Part shown: in pieces, positions 1 to 7,607 of the stretch
Layout of the letters: each line of letters starts with the position of its first letter
Position numbering within the stretch: position 1 is the first letter of the stretch
Assembly: GCA_017534835.1 (NCBI GenBank)
Contig: JAFXVT010000045.1
Location: forward strand, 1-64,000
DNA: 64,000 nt
Reading direction: 5' to 3'
From: Ruminococcus sp.
GTDB lineage: Bacteria; Bacillota; Clostridia; Oscillospirales; Ruminococcaceae
The notes under the pieces: generated by a model
What the model was told of the DNA's origin: nothing
Databases searched by the model: none
What the model saw: the letters and a program-made list of their open reading frames with translations, nothing else
Program-made: the position numbers and the translations under genes

Positions 1-146
1 CCGTTTTCAAAGCTGATAAAGTAGGATCTGAATCCCGTCTTTGTATTGTGATAACCCTCATTCGGCCGGCCTCCGAAATACCTTGCAAAAAAGTCTTTTG
101 CAGCTTCCAGATCGGTGACATACACCGCTATATGTTCTATATACAT
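1..146 (-). CDS. VOC (glyoxalase/bleomycin-resistance) family protein, 5' part only
   Basis: Only the first 48 codons lie in the window; the gene runs off the left edge. The start ATG is at 144-146 with GGGAGG 5 bases before it. The N-terminus reads MYIEHIAVYVTDLEAAKDFF, the usual opening strand and helix of a vicinal-oxygen-chelate domain, where the first metal-binding His often sits in the IEHIA segment. VOC proteins include glyoxalase I, ring-cleaving dioxygenases and drug-binding proteins; the visible part cannot tell them apart. The family call is fairly safe from the opening motif; the substrate is unknown. Confidence 0.75.
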   Translation of the reverse strand, partial: MYIEHIAVYVTDLEAAKDFFARYFGGRPNEGYHNTKTGFRSYFISFEN

Positions 147-196
147 TTTTACCTCCCATACTATCCCAAAGTCTCTGCGTCCGAAGATACCACCGG

Positions 197-865
197 TTAC
201 TTCTTATTCAAGCACCATTTTATTCCCTTTGCGATACGCATTTCAGGTTCATTGAAATGTCCTCCCTGATTCCATTCAAGGATATATCGTGACACATTTT
301 TATCGCTGCTCACAATCTCGTACTGCCTGCGGGTACAGTCACCGACTGCTGCCATGACCTTATCCCTTGCCTTTTCCTCACGGTCACCGAGACTGAGATA
401 AACGAAGCTGTCAGCAGGAGCAGTATGTCCTTCGGCATAGCTTATCCAGTCCCTGAACCACAGCGAACCGGAACAGCTTATGACTCCGCTGAAATACTGA
501 CTTTCATAGAAAGCCCATAAGCTGAAAAGCCCTGCAAGGGAGTATCCGCAGATAATACGCTTTCCAGTGAGACCGTACTCATTTTCACAGCAGGGAACAC
601 ATTCATTTATAAGCCATTCCAGCGTTTTGCGTCCGCCGCCGGGGAATGACATCTTCTTGCTGAGAGTAAGCTCCCACGGCGAAAAACAGTCGTTCCAGTC
701 CTCAGCTTCAAAAATGATATAGTTGCACTTAACGTCCTCACACAGAGCAAGAACTTTTTCAGCAGTTCCGGCACTGTCCTTCATTTCGCCCCAGTATATC
801 GCAGGCAGGGCAGGATCGTTCACTACGATATGGCAGGTCCTGCCATTGATATATGTTGTTTTCAT
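197..865 (-). CDS. Predicted alpha/beta-hydrolase esterase (Fes/IroE-like)
   Basis: A 222-residue alpha/beta hydrolase. The nucleophile elbow is GYSLAG with Ser109, followed by Asp161 (LGDREE) and His203 (GGHF), an intact triad in the order of the siderophore-esterase/predicted hydrolase family. There is no signal peptide, so it is cytoplasmic. I chose the ATG at 863-865, which has GAAGGA just upstream and lies 55 bases downstream of a good -10 box. The longer frame would start inside or upstream of the promoter. The natural substrate is not evident; no iron-uptake genes are nearby, so a siderophore role is not supported. Confidence 0.75.
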   Translation of the reverse strand: MKTTYINGRTCHIVVNDPALPAIYWGEMKDSAGTAEKVLALCEDVKCNYIIFEAEDWNDCFSPWELTLSKKMSFPGGGRKTLEWLINECVPCCENEYGLTGKRIICGYSLAGLFSLWAFYESQYFSGVISCSGSLWFRDWISYAEGHTAPADSFVYLSLGDREEKARDKVMAAVGDCTRRQYEIVSSDKNVSRYILEWNQGGHFNEPEMRIAKGIKWCLNKK

Positions 866-919
866 TTTTCCTTCATACACCTGTATCACCGTTCTCATAT
901 GATTATTTACACTAATAAA

Positions 920-948
920 ATTATAGCATATTCCCCAAAGATCATCAA
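920..948 (-). promoter_or_regulatory. Promoter of the esterase gene
   Basis: On the minus strand TTGATG (943-948) and TATAAT (920-925) are 17 bases apart. Transcription would begin near 913, which supports the downstream ATG at 865 as the true start. Confidence 0.7.
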
Positions 949-1167
949 TAGGAATATCCGAACAAATGCAGAAATTACCGCAAATCTGTTCCATACGGAT
1001 AGTCCACAGAATACAAATGCGCTCAGAAAAAATTTCAGCAGCTGACTTTTTGCACTAAAATCTGCCGGCAAATATATTCAATGTGACAAAATTTTCTCTG
1101 CCTTGCAACGATCAGGGCTTTTTTCAACACTTATTTATCAGAATAACCTTTTGAAAGGATGGTCGCC

Positions 1168-1782
1168 ATGAAAAAGATCACAGTTTTGGCTTTCTCTGCT
1201 TTATTACTTCTGTCAGGCTGCGGCAGATCAGACAGCGGAGCCGAAAGCTCAGAAGCAGCCTCCAAAGTTCAGACAGCTACTTCAGAGATAAGCAATACAA
1301 CAGGCTATATAGCTGATTCTCTTGACATCAGCAATAAAAAAGATGCTGAATTTTATATCATGAGAGTTAATGATGATTATATCCAGATACCCGGTACCTG
1401 CAACTGGATCTATCTGAACCATGGCGGAGCTTACCCCAACCTGAGAAATGGTCAGATAGCAAAGGTCACTGCCGATGTAGAGATTTATGACGGCGGCGAG
1501 GCCGGATACATGGGGAATTACTTTATCCAGGAATTAAAGGATTCAGCTATCTTACAATATGAAGATGTTGTAAAGGAAATCGATATCCCCACAGCCACAG
1601 AAATGGAAAAAATGAACTACGGCAGACATATGCTTCAATATCAGCATAACGATGAGCTGTATTTCATAATCCTGAACAGGCAATACATCGATGTTTTTCT
1701 TAATGATGAATTGTTCATGGAGTATGAATTCGATCAGCTCGACAATATCCTGAGTCCCTTTTTTGAGAAGTTGAATAATTAG
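1168..1782 (+). CDS. Putative lipoprotein of unknown function
   Basis: Starts with the lipoprotein signal MKKITVLAF...LLLLSGC, so Cys would be lipidated and the 200-residue protein anchored outside the membrane. A Ser/Ala-rich linker of about 25 residues follows. The rest (IQIPGTCNWIYLNHGGAYPNL) I do not recognise. The start at 1168 is preferred over the in-frame ATG at 1159 because AAAGGA lies 8 bases before it and the signal peptide begins there. It stands alone, between the divergent esterase and a convergent hydrolase, sharing a bidirectional terminator with the latter. Confidence 0.8.
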   Translation: MKKITVLAFSALLLLSGCGRSDSGAESSEAASKVQTATSEISNTTGYIADSLDISNKKDAEFYIMRVNDDYIQIPGTCNWIYLNHGGAYPNLRNGQIAKVTADVEIYDGGEAGYMGNYFIQELKDSAILQYEDVVKEIDIPTATEMEKMNYGRHMLQYQHNDELYFIILNRQYIDVFLNDELFMEYEFDQLDNILSPFFEKLNN

Positions 1783-1806
1783 AAAATGAAACGACATAAA
1801 AAACAA

Positions 1807-1831
1807 CGGCTCCTGTTATATACAGGAGCCG
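1807..1831. terminator. Bidirectional terminator
   Basis: A perfect 10-bp stem CGGCTCCTGT/ACAGGAGCCG with a 5-base loop. On the minus strand it is followed by TTGTTTTTT; on the plus strand by AAACTTTT. It lies between two converging genes and probably serves both. Confidence 0.8.
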
Positions 1832-1853
1832 AAACTTTTATCAGTATTCCGTA

Positions 1854-2684
1854 TCAGAAATTCTTTGAAGCATAATCAACCCATCTGCTGTCCTTTGAAA
1901 GTGATCCGCCTTTGAGGAAAACAGACTTTGAATTTTTATTGTTTTTAAGGAAAGCATCAAACCATTTTACAGCATATTCAGCAAAAATTGAAGCTGATTG
2001 TCCGTCTACGGGACCAAAATGTGTAACATCCTTTACACTTGCATATACAGAAGGTGCATTGCAGGCATTGTAAGATGACTTTACCCATGATGATGATACT
2101 ATCGTATCTTCTGTAGCTGTTATAAAGAAAGTAGGCACATTCAGCTTGCTTGCCTCATACTTAAGCTGACACCCCTGCACATCAAATACACAGTCTATAT
2201 ACGAATTGCGCCTTGCAGCATTAACTGCACTCATTCCGCCCTGAGAATGTCCGCCTGCTCCGATATGCTCTACATCGACCTTATTGTAGAAAATACTTTT
2301 GCTGTCCTTATTCTCGTTGATGATAAAGTCAACTGATGCAGACTCTGTTAAACCTGATCCGCAGAAACTATCGGTGTTTCCCACAACAATGTATCCGCCT
2401 GCTGCGATCTGACTGAGAAGTTCCTCATAATGCTCCCATGAAGCAAATGTTCCGTTTCCCCATACAACTACAGGATACTTCTTGTTGGATCTATCCATAT
2501 CCTTAGGGAAATATACAACATGATCGATCAGCAGACCATCATCATATTTCGCTAAGCTGACAGTATTGCTCACACTTGTCACGGATTCAGGCTGATTTGC
2601 AGCATTTACTGAACTAAGATTTGCTGTTAAAGCTGGTGTTAAGATAAGTGCTGCTGTCATAATAGATGCGATTCTTTTTTTCAT
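1854..2684 (-). CDS. Secreted alpha/beta hydrolase (dienelactone hydrolase/cutinase-like)
   Basis: A 276-residue exported enzyme. Residues 1-28 form a signal peptide ending SVNA, probably cleaved before ANQ. The nucleophile elbow is GHSQGG (Ser147), with Asp193 in TEDTIV and His222 in THFGP, the arrangement seen in secreted dienelactone-hydrolase-like, acetyl-xylan-esterase-like and polyester-hydrolase-like enzymes. An oxyanion-type segment (VVVWGNGTF) lies at 72-80. Transcribed alone from a promoter at 2750-2779. A role in releasing ester groups from plant polymers would fit this type of organism but is inferred; there is no dockerin or binding module on the protein. Confidence 0.8.
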   Translation of the reverse strand: MKKRIASIMTAALILTPALTANLSSVNAANQPESVTSVSNTVSLAKYDDGLLIDHVVYFPKDMDRSNKKYPVVVWGNGTFASWEHYEELLSQIAAGGYIVVGNTDSFCGSGLTESASVDFIINENKDSKSIFYNKVDVEHIGAGGHSQGGMSAVNAARRNSYIDCVFDVQGCQLKYEASKLNVPTFFITATEDTIVSSSWVKSSYNACNAPSVYASVKDVTHFGPVDGQSASIFAEYAVKWFDAFLKNNKNSKSVFLKGGSLSKDSRWVDYASKNF

Positions 2685-2749
2685 TTTACGACCTCCGGTT
2701 CGTTATTTAGTATGTTGTTTTAGTCAATATATAATATTAACACTCGTTT

Positions 2750-2779
2750 ATTGTATCATATATATACACATTTTGTCAA
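2750..2779 (-). promoter_or_regulatory. Promoter of the secreted hydrolase
   Basis: Minus strand TTGACA (2774-2779), 18-base spacer, TACAAT (2750-2755). The untranslated leader is about 60 bases and AT-rich, ending in CCGGAGG before the ATG. Confidence 0.7.
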
Positions 2780-2869
2780 TAGTTTTAGAATATAGTTTCG
2801 ATCAGAAATGATTTTACGGGTCTGTATCTGTTAAGGGGCTTCATTCTTAAAAGGTGATCTCGCTGCATT

Positions 2870-3406
2870 TTATGATCCGGCACCTGCATCACATTCAAGT
2901 CCCTTCCAGCCGAAACGGACAAAGGATACAAGTATGGAAATGATAGTTATGGACTCGCTTAAAATGCCGCCCAGCGAATACACGATAACATCATATGCCA
3001 GCCAGCACGGTGAAGCGCAGACCAGATTTACCATGCGTATCTTTCGTGGACTGTTTGACCAGTAAGCAAATGTACTCGTGACCGAAGCGGTAAACGCAAG
3101 CAGGCTGACAGGTCCGTTCCATGTTAGTATCAGCACAGCAGTGAACAGCACGGCTATCACAGCAGGACACCACTTCCTGCGGACCCACTCCCAGTCATTG
3201 TGTTTCATCATCAGAGCGTTGCGGAGAATATTCACTGCAAGGCTCAGACAGCCGCTTATTGCGTCCAGCATGAAGAATTGCAGGCAGAACAGTGCTGAGC
3301 CCAAAAGCTGAAACAGAAACAGCCAGCGGTTTGACTTTATCTGGTAAGATGCTATAAATAGTGCTACGGCTACAAAGCCGATACCCTGAACCAACAGATC
3401 GGACAA
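2870..3406 (-). CDS. YgjV-family integral membrane protein
   Basis: A 178-residue protein with about five hydrophobic helices. The sequence pattern (GFVAVALFIASYQIKSNR at 10-27, FCLQFFMLDAISG, YWSNSPRKIRMVNL) matches the YgjV inner-membrane family, whose function is not established. It has its own promoter (TTGATT-17-TATAAT at 3445-3473) and no operon partners. The lower-coordinate side faces the hydrolase promoter. Confidence 0.7.
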   Translation of the reverse strand: MSDLLVQGIGFVAVALFIASYQIKSNRWLFLFQLLGSALFCLQFFMLDAISGCLSLAVNILRNALMMKHNDWEWVRRKWCPAVIAVLFTAVLILTWNGPVSLLAFTASVTSTFAYWSNSPRKIRMVNLVCASPCWLAYDVIVYSLGGILSESITIISILVSFVRFGWKGLECDAGAGS

Positions 3407-3444
3407 TTACGGTCATTCCTTTTCATAGTAGTTTGATATGTATT

Positions 3445-3473
3445 ATTATAGCACAGATCTGTAGATAAATCAA
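3445..3473 (-). promoter_or_regulatory. Promoter of the YgjV-like gene
   Basis: Minus strand TTGATT at 3468-3473 and TATAAT at 3445-3450, spaced 17 bases. Confidence 0.7.
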
Positions 3474-3481
3474 TAAAATGC

Positions 3482-3518
3482 TCTCATTTCAACTCCCATT
3501 CGTTATCACCGTGATATA
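3482..3518. repeat. Diverged copy of the 3' end of the SDR gene
   Basis: This 37-base stretch matches 6242-6278 at 31 of 37 positions in the same orientation. Read on the minus strand it encodes YHGDNEWELK and a stop, against YHGDNGWELK and a stop at the end of the intact SDR gene. Upstream of these codons the frame is closed, so it is a remnant and not a gene. It and the intact tail bracket a 2.7-kb segment. Confidence 0.7.
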
Positions 3519-3556
3519 ATAGCTACACTAATCGAAAGGCGACTGTAACACGACCT

Positions 3557-3761
3557 ATGAGCATACTAAATGTATCAAAGGAACTGTCGCTGAACGACTG
3601 CCGCTGGGTAGTCGATGACGGCTTTGATGGCAACTTCTCGCAGTACAATCAGTATGAAAACGGGTTCAGCCGAGCTCTCTGACTCATAGCATTCACAGGC
3701 TAAGCGACTGAAGCTCATCGAGGAGCAGATGCACAAACGTGCAAAGGAATTGCTGAAATAA
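3557..3761 (+). pseudogene. Possible small gene remnant, unrecognised
   Basis: An ATG at 3557 opens a 41-codon frame (MSILNVSKELSLNDCRWVVD...) ending at 3682. A second frame from 3690 to 3761 encodes a basic helical tail (QAKRLKLIEEQMHKRAKELL and Lys). The two are out of frame by one base. Together they could be a small decayed gene. I recognise neither half, and no convincing ribosome site precedes the ATG. Apart from this, the stretch 3407-3850 holds the SDR-tail remnant, the YgjV promoter and a hairpin. Confidence 0.3.
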
Positions 3762-3793
3762 ACAAGCTCTTAAAATTACGCAGTATTCAAAAC

Positions 3794-3819
3794 AGCCGCA
3801 GGAATCAACTCCTGCGGCT
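3794..3819. terminator. Hairpin, probable weak terminator
   Basis: Perfect 10-bp stem AGCCGCAGGA/TCCTGCGGCT with a 6-base loop, followed by TAGTTATTATCT and not a clean T-run. Its stem sequence (GCCGCAGG) is reused in the stronger terminator at 5438-5475 on the other side of the HTH operon. Confidence 0.5.
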
Positions 3820-3853
3820 TAGTTATTATCTCATATTCAAGAATTATCATACC

Positions 3854-3902
3854 TTGTACACTGAAAGTGTACAAACTTGTTATTGTACATTTTTAGTGTA
3901 CA
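3854..3902. promoter_or_regulatory. Two TGTACA palindromic operators upstream of the HTH operon
   Basis: The first site is a perfect inverted repeat TTGTACACT-GAA-AGTGTACAA (3854-3874). The second is TTGTACA (3883-3889) and TGTACA (3897-3902) around a 7-base centre. They sit immediately upstream of the -35 box at 3914. This placement suits binding by a dimeric HTH protein, most simply the downstream gene product acting on its own promoter. That link is inferred. Confidence 0.65.
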
Positions 3903-3913
3903 CATTTTTGTGA

Positions 3914-3942
3914 TTGCAATTTACGAGTCAGCATTGTATAAT
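3914..3942 (+). promoter_or_regulatory. Promoter of the HTH/acidic-protein operon
   Basis: TTGCAA (3914-3919), 17 bases, TATAAT (3937-3942). The predicted RNA start near 3949 rules out any protein start before 3949 and points to the ATG at 3974. Confidence 0.75.
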
Positions 3943-3973
3943 GATGATAGAAATTCAAAAGGAGGTTACAGCT

Positions 3974-5287
3974 ATGTATGAGCTGAACGATAAGAAAATC
4001 GGCGAGCATCTTAAAGCACTGATAGATGAAAGGGGCTATAAGACAACCGCCGATTTTTGCAGAGATTACCTTAAACTGAAATATTCAAATCAGGAAATAA
4101 CAGATACTATTCTGCAAAATGAAAGAAATCGTTTTGGTGCAATTCTCAAAGGCGATAAGAAAATACAGACCCATGACCTTCCGATCCTCTCAGAGCTTCT
4201 CTGCGTTTCCTGTGAGGAGATACTTTCGGCTGGTAAGCACTATGCTCCCACAATAAATCATGTCACAAATTATGAAATTGCTCAGTCACACGACAGAAAA
4301 GTCTGGGACGAGTATATGAAGCGTGAGGACACCATTTTCCTCAATTGTGATGAATACTGTAAAACTGTTATCGACTACGCTCTTGAATTCAAGAACTATG
4401 ATTTTATGAAGTATCTTCTTGAAGAAAAATTCATCTGGTTTGTGGATCCAAGTGCAAATGTCTGGGATATTTACGGATATAGAGCAGGAACATCTATAAA
4501 ACCTAAAGAGCTTGCCAAGAACTATCCAGAGAACCGCCTCCCAACAGAAATACAATACCAAGACAAACTCAGAACACAAACCATTGCTCTGGCAATAGAC
4601 AACGAAGATTACGATATTTTAGAATCGATGCGTGCAAGAGAAATACCAGAAATGCACAAACTGAATCGGAATGGGATCAACTGTAATAATATTTATAAAA
4701 ATGAAGACCTGATAGAAGCAATTGCAAATTCCGAAAATGAAAAAGTCATTGATTATTTCTCGGATGAATTTACTATTATGAGTATCAATAACAAGGAAAT
4801 CACAGTAGTTTTTCCTTTTTTAAGCGATGTGATTGAATCGATGCTCAATAATAAAAAGGAAAAATCAGCTGAGGTTGCTCTAAAGAAAGCCATAGCTCAT
4901 AATAAAGATACATTCAATAAAATCGATGATATGATAAAAATGGCTTGTAAACTGCATCATGATTCTCAGACTGAACAAAAGGAGAGGTTCATAAAAGTAT
5001 GCACTGAAACAGGCTGCAGCGTTAATGATGCAAATATGATAAAGCGTTTTAAAGAAAATGCCGATAATTATGCGCATATATATTCAATGTTCAATGTTGA
5101 CAAGTACAACTATGTGTCTTTTAATTATCATAATAATGGACAGTATCACGATATCATCACCAATATCTGCAAAGTAACAAGTAAAAAAGGCTCAGCTGAA
5201 ATTAAATCACTTGTAAAAGAACTCAACGAGTGTTATAACAGGATCATTTCACTGGGAGGTAAAAAGGATGCCGAAATACTGCTATAA
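3974..5287 (+). CDS. HTH (XRE-like) protein with helical-repeat C-terminal region
   Basis: A 437-residue protein. Residues 5-80 look like a lambda-repressor/XRE-type DNA-binding domain (KIGEHLKALIDERGYKTTAD, then GAILKGDKKIQTHDLPILSE). The remaining 350 residues are mostly alpha-helical in short, irregular pairs (YCKTVIDYALEFKNYDFMKY, ALAIDNEDYDILESMRARE, AIANSENEKVIDYFSDEF), reminiscent of an ankyrin-like or other solenoid. The start has AAGGAGG 8 bases upstream. Base composition is AT-richer than the neighbours, suggesting transfer. Its stop overlaps by 20 bases the start of a small acidic gene, so the two are translated together. I infer an autoregulator with a protein- or ligand-sensing solenoid; the input is unknown. 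Confidence 0.75.
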   Translation: MYELNDKKIGEHLKALIDERGYKTTADFCRDYLKLKYSNQEITDTILQNERNRFGAILKGDKKIQTHDLPILSELLCVSCEEILSAGKHYAPTINHVTNYEIAQSHDRKVWDEYMKREDTIFLNCDEYCKTVIDYALEFKNYDFMKYLLEEKFIWFVDPSANVWDIYGYRAGTSIKPKELAKNYPENRLPTEIQYQDKLRTQTIALAIDNEDYDILESMRAREIPEMHKLNRNGINCNNIYKNEDLIEAIANSENEKVIDYFSDEFTIMSINNKEITVVFPFLSDVIESMLNNKKEKSAEVALKKAIAHNKDTFNKIDDMIKMACKLHHDSQTEQKERFIKVCTETGCSVNDANMIKRFKENADNYAHIYSMFNVDKYNYVSFNYHNNGQYHDIITNICKVTSKKGSAEIKSLVKELNECYNRIISLGGKKDAEILL

Positions 5288-5438
5288 TTACGATTCCGGC
5301 GATTACGAATACATAGACGAAAACGGCTACAGCTGGGATCAAGGCGAATACGTCTACAACTGGGACGACAGCGAATATCGCCGTGAAGAAGAGGAAGAAG
5401 AACGCCGCCGCTGGGATGATGACGAAGACGATTGGTAA
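5268..5438 (+). CDS. Small acidic, Tyr/Trp-rich protein coupled to the HTH gene
   Basis: A 56-residue protein starting at the ATG at 5268, with GGGAGGT 7 bases before it and an overlap of 20 bases with the preceding gene. The sequence is extreme: MPKYCYNYDSGDYEYIDENG opens it, repeats of Tyr/Trp in an Asp/Glu background follow (YSWDQGEYVYNWDD), and it ends with an EEEEEE run, RRRW and WDDDEDDW. The net charge is strongly negative and no membrane helix or fold is obvious. Acidic aromatic proteins of this kind can mimic DNA or bind basic domains, but no function is shown. A strong terminator follows 1 base later, closing a two-gene operon. Confidence 0.75.
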   Translation: MPKYCYNYDSGDYEYIDENGYSWDQGEYVYNWDDSEYRREEEEEERRRWDDDEDDW

Positions 5439-5475
5439 AACATAAGCCGCAGGTATTACCCTGCGGCTTATGTTT
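5438..5475 (+). terminator. Terminator of the HTH/acidic-protein operon
   Basis: A 16-bp perfect stem (5438-5453 with 5460-5475) around a TATTAC loop, ending in TTT. It also overlaps the 3' end of the converging frameshifted gene, so it may act in both directions. Confidence 0.85.
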
Positions 5476-6234
5476 ATTGTATTCTGCGCCTTATAACTGA
5501 CTTCATGAAATCATCTCCGCCGCCGTATACTTCGGTAGTTAATTTACCATATTTTATTATCTCAAACTCACCCATATCGACAAGCTGTCTTATTCTGCAA
5601 GTTATAAACATCAAATGTCTTGGAAGAATTTTGCTGATTATTTCGTATACTATCTGGGAACTCCTATATCTTCCGTTCCAGCCGCTTTAAAAATCTTGTC
5701 ATCAATATAGTCTGCAGGCAGACTTACAACCTTCCCGTCAATTATTGATCTAAGTGCAGCGTTTTCTTCCTTGAGATGCTGCAATTCAGACATATATTTT
5801 GTCTTTTCTTCACCTGTTATCATATGTCTTTCAAACGGCTGGAAATCAACAGCCTCTTCATCAGAATGATACTCGTCAAAAAAGGCTCCATGGTCACAAA
5901 GGTAAATTGACACGCCTTTCTGACTTAACCATTCAACAGAAGCAAGCATACCAAGATAGCGGTCTGTATCAGAAGTTGAGAACCAAATGCACACTTCATT
6001 ATCCTTTTTGATAAGCTTTTTCAGTTCCCTGATATCGTCAGATACAATGCTGCTCCACTCATCATAGTACAAATCATAAGTAACTCTTCGGGAGCTTACT
6101 GAAAATGGCTCTTTAATATTTCCAGTATTAAGTCCAAAACTCAACGAAATAAATTGCTCGTTATCAATTCCGAATTCTTTGGCATATAGCTTTGACGTAC
6201 CAGCGTCTGAGCTACTAAAAAACAGATTTATCAT
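5474..6234 (-). pseudogene. DUF1835/DUF3658-type protein, interrupted by a frameshift
   Basis: The open frame from 6234 ends early at 5650 (194 residues). The N-terminal part (INLFFSSSDAGTSKLYAKEF, then EVCIWFSTSDTDRYLGMLAS) resembles DUF1835. The end of the open part (LRSIIDGKVVSLPADYIDDK) begins the DUF3658-like tail. From about 5680 a second frame continues that tail without interruption (WNGRYRSSQIVYEIISKILP ... RIRQLVDMGEFEII) to a TAA at 5474-5476. The total span of 761 bases is one short of a multiple of three, so a single missing base between about 5680 and 5690 explains it. The full protein would be about 253 residues. It is the last gene of the M24/GyrI/SDR operon. It may be a true mutation or a sequencing error. 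Confidence 0.75.
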
Positions 6235-6243
6235 TTTTACATC

Positions 6244-6945
6244 TCATTTCAGCTCCCAGCCATTGTCGCCGTGATATATCATCAGCTTTGTCATACCGCC
6301 GTCGATGCAGATATTCTCACCGGTGATGAAGCCTGCCTTGTCGGAGCAGAGAAACATGACCATATTGGCAATATCCATGGGATTCCCCACACGTCCGCAT
6401 GGCTGCTGATAGGCATCAGGACCTTCGTAGACCTTGTAGGACGTATCTATCCAGCCGGGAGAAATAGAGTTCACACGCACCTTGCCTGCAAGGCTCACCG
6501 CAAGCGCGTGAGTGAGGGCAGCTATACCACCTTTTGCTGCTGTATAGCTTTCGGTCTGCGGCTGGCTCATACGGTCTCGGGAGGACGAAATATTGATGAT
6601 ACTGCCGCCCTTGTTGAAATGCGGAGCGAACAGCTTCGACAGGTAAAACGGTGCAGTCACTCCAACTGACAGAGCGTACTGGAATTCCTCATAGCTGCAC
6701 TCGTCAATGCCCTTCATCAGCGGCAGAGCGTTGTTGACGAGAAAGTCGATGTGTCCGTGTTTTGCAATAACTTCCGCCGCAAACCTTTCAAGCACGGACT
6801 TGTCGGAAATATCGCCGACGAAGTGATCTCCCTCAGCCTTGTCGATAACGCAAACCACCGCTCCGTTTCTGCGGAATTCCTCGGCTATGCACTTGCCGAT
6901 ACCATTTGCGCCGCCTGTTACTACGGCTACTTTGTTTTTGAACAT
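6244..6945 (-). CDS. Short-chain dehydrogenase/reductase (SDR)
   Basis: A classical SDR of 233 residues that reduces or oxidises an alcohol/carbonyl with NAD(P). The cofactor motif TGGANGIG is near residue 10, with NNA near 84, the catalytic Ser in ISSS and YTAAK near 135. Asp in VIDKAE after the second strand suggests NAD(H) preference. The ATG at 6943-6945 gives the usual MFKNKVAVVTGG start and has an AGAAAG ribosome site 10 bases upstream; a GTG at 6952 is possible. The gene follows the GyrI-like gene by one base and is probably co-transcribed. The substrate is unknown. Confidence 0.9.
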   Translation of the reverse strand: MFKNKVAVVTGGANGIGKCIAEEFRRNGAVVCVIDKAEGDHFVGDISDKSVLERFAAEVIAKHGHIDFLVNNALPLMKGIDECSYEEFQYALSVGVTAPFYLSKLFAPHFNKGGSIINISSSRDRMSQPQTESYTAAKGGIAALTHALAVSLAGKVRVNSISPGWIDTSYKVYEGPDAYQQPCGRVGNPMDIANMVMFLCSDKAGFITGENICIDGGMTKLMIYHGDNGWELK

Positions 6946-6946
6946 A

Positions 6947-7582
6947 TCAGTCACACTTTCTTATCGGGTGTCGGATAACAGTCTTCCACTTTTCAGGAAG
7001 CGTTTTCCTCGGATCTGAGAGGTATATCTCATGGTGCAGGCGGTCACTGCTGATGTCGTTCTGACAGCCATTTTCAGCGACAAATTTATCCATTAATTCA
7101 ACAGTTGCAGGCTCGTCATCGTAGGAGCCATTGTGCATTATCTGAACACAAAGTCCCTCGTTTATCGTGAGGAATTCGGCTGCCGAACAGTCCAGCTTTT
7201 TCTTCTTTGAAGCAGTTTCAATCGCCCACCTGAAGTCCTTCTCCGTTACAAAGTCGGGAAGCCTGATAACAGATATCCACCTGAGCTGCGACTTGTCCGC
7301 ATAGTCGAAAGCTCCGCCATTTTCGCTCCACCAGAAGCCCTCCAGCGGCGGTACGACATACTCGAAAAAGCCTTCGATCTTATAGTCTGTCTTGCAGCTC
7401 ATTTTCAGCGTATAAGCAACCGCATAGAGCACTTCTATTGCCCGTTTGTATTCGCCGTTTTCGTCATTCGGGTCGCCTTTTCCGCGGACAGCGATGTAGT
7501 TCATAGTTGGTATCTCAACGATCTGCGGCTTGTTCTTCGGCATATAGTATTCCTTGTATTCTTTCTTGAAATCAAATGGCAT
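6947..7582 (-). CDS. GyrI-like small-molecule-binding domain protein
   Basis: A 211-residue stand-alone effector-binding (GyrI-like/SOUL-type) domain without a DNA-binding part. Typical features are VEIPTMNYIAVRGKGDPND at 21-39, the aromatic-rich EGFFEYVVPPLEGFWW at about 80-95, and the C-terminal HHEIYLSDPRKTLPEKWKTV. Proteins of this family bind or hydrolyse small hydrophobic compounds. The start is preceded by GGGAGG. It lies 25 bases after the M24 peptidase gene and one base before the SDR gene, so it belongs to a four-gene operon, perhaps for handling a xenobiotic. That role is inferred. Confidence 0.8.
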   Translation of the reverse strand: MPFDFKKEYKEYYMPKNKPQIVEIPTMNYIAVRGKGDPNDENGEYKRAIEVLYAVAYTLKMSCKTDYKIEGFFEYVVPPLEGFWWSENGGAFDYADKSQLRWISVIRLPDFVTEKDFRWAIETASKKKKLDCSAAEFLTINEGLCVQIMHNGSYDDEPATVELMDKFVAENGCQNDISSDRLHHEIYLSDPRKTLPEKWKTVIRHPIRKCD

Positions 7583-7607
7583 AGTTTCCCTCCTATTTTA
7601 TCATCTA

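Noticed and set aside
5674-5700. Programmed -1 frameshifting in the DUF1835 gene
   Set aside because: The T/A-rich run is not in the X XXY YYZ phase needed, and the target frame has a stop (TAA) just before the junction, so the ribosome would have to shift within a few codons.
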